NCBI GenBank assembly: GCA_015064195.1
Contig: SVSO01000050.1
Coordinates: 1 to 14,512, forward strand
Direction of reading: 5' to 3'
Source: Oscillospiraceae bacterium
GTDB lineage: Bacteria > Bacillota_A > Clostridia > Oscillospirales > CAG-272
Length of the DNA: 14,512 bases
Below, piece after piece: positions 14,469 to 14,512 of this stretch (positions are counted from its first letter, which is position 1; each line of letters begins with the position of its first letter). A program made the position numbers and the translations under genes. Under the pieces are notes generated by a model, which had not been told where the DNA came from, made no database searches, and worked only from the letters and a program-made list of their open reading frames with translations.

Positions 14469-14512
14469 TTTTTTCTTCTTCCTTTCCGCCGCGCATCGCT
14501 CCCCGGCTCAGC

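Noticed and set aside
14465..14512. Possible 3' end of an upstream minus-strand gene ending in GTGA overlap with pyrC
   Set aside because: One frame stays open to the edge and ends in TGA over the pyrC GTG, but a second frame is also open until just inside pyrC. Fifteen residues (basic tail GRRKK) are too few to support a gene.

Overview
The window looks like chromosomal DNA from a fairly GC-rich, Gram-positive-type anaerobe, most likely a gut-associated clostridium (Oscillospiraceae-like; this placement is inference). Supporting signs are a Na+-translocating decarboxylase, a pyrK/pyrD class 1B pair, a lipoprotein with clostridial-type surface repeats (InlB/Flg_new-like and BspA-type LRR), strong Shine-Dalgarno sites and sigma-A type promoters. 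Twelve protein genes cover nearly all of it. I see no RNA genes, mobile elements or CRISPR, and no gene-free stretch over 300 bp.

Left part, plus strand. Positions 1-1150 hold the 3' end of a sodium-pump decarboxylase operon: the beta subunit, truncated by the window edge, and a small OadG-like membrane protein with an unusual acidic N-terminal extension. A strong intrinsic terminator closes it. Next come a cytoplasmic GH78-type alpha-L-rhamnosidase-like enzyme with its own promoter (1277-3361), a membrane-bound XRE-type regulator with its own promoter (3431-4063), and a cytoplasmic calcineurin-like metallophosphoesterase (4123-5127). A long perfect hairpin separates these from the convergent genes.

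Middle part, minus strand, transcribed from about 10440 down to 5188. This is a tightly coupled four-gene surface operon behind a perfect TTGACA-17-TATAAT promoter. In order it encodes a multidomain lipoprotein ending in an SGNH-hydrolase-like domain, an 83-residue three-helix membrane protein, an MBOAT acyltransferase of the AlgI/DltB type, and a secreted SGNH protein with a C-terminal LRR. Inferred role: the MBOAT moves an acyl (probably acetyl) group across the membrane, and the two SGNH proteins place it on, or remove it from, a cell-surface polymer. This is the most interesting system in the window. The two SGNH proteins are distant paralogs with their LRR on opposite sides of the catalytic domain and a D/N swap in the C-terminal catalytic block.

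Right part, minus strand, 14468 to 10542. A pyrimidine biosynthesis operon, pyrC-pyrF-pyrK-pyrD, is packed with gaps of 8 nt or less or an overlap, and ends in a textbook intrinsic terminator just upstream of the surface-operon promoter. Together the four genes give dihydroorotase, the FAD/2Fe-2S electron-transfer subunit plus catalytic subunit of NAD-linked dihydroorotate dehydrogenase, and OMP decarboxylase. The carbamoyl-aspartate and orotate phosphoribosyltransferase steps must lie elsewhere, and the operon start is outside the window.
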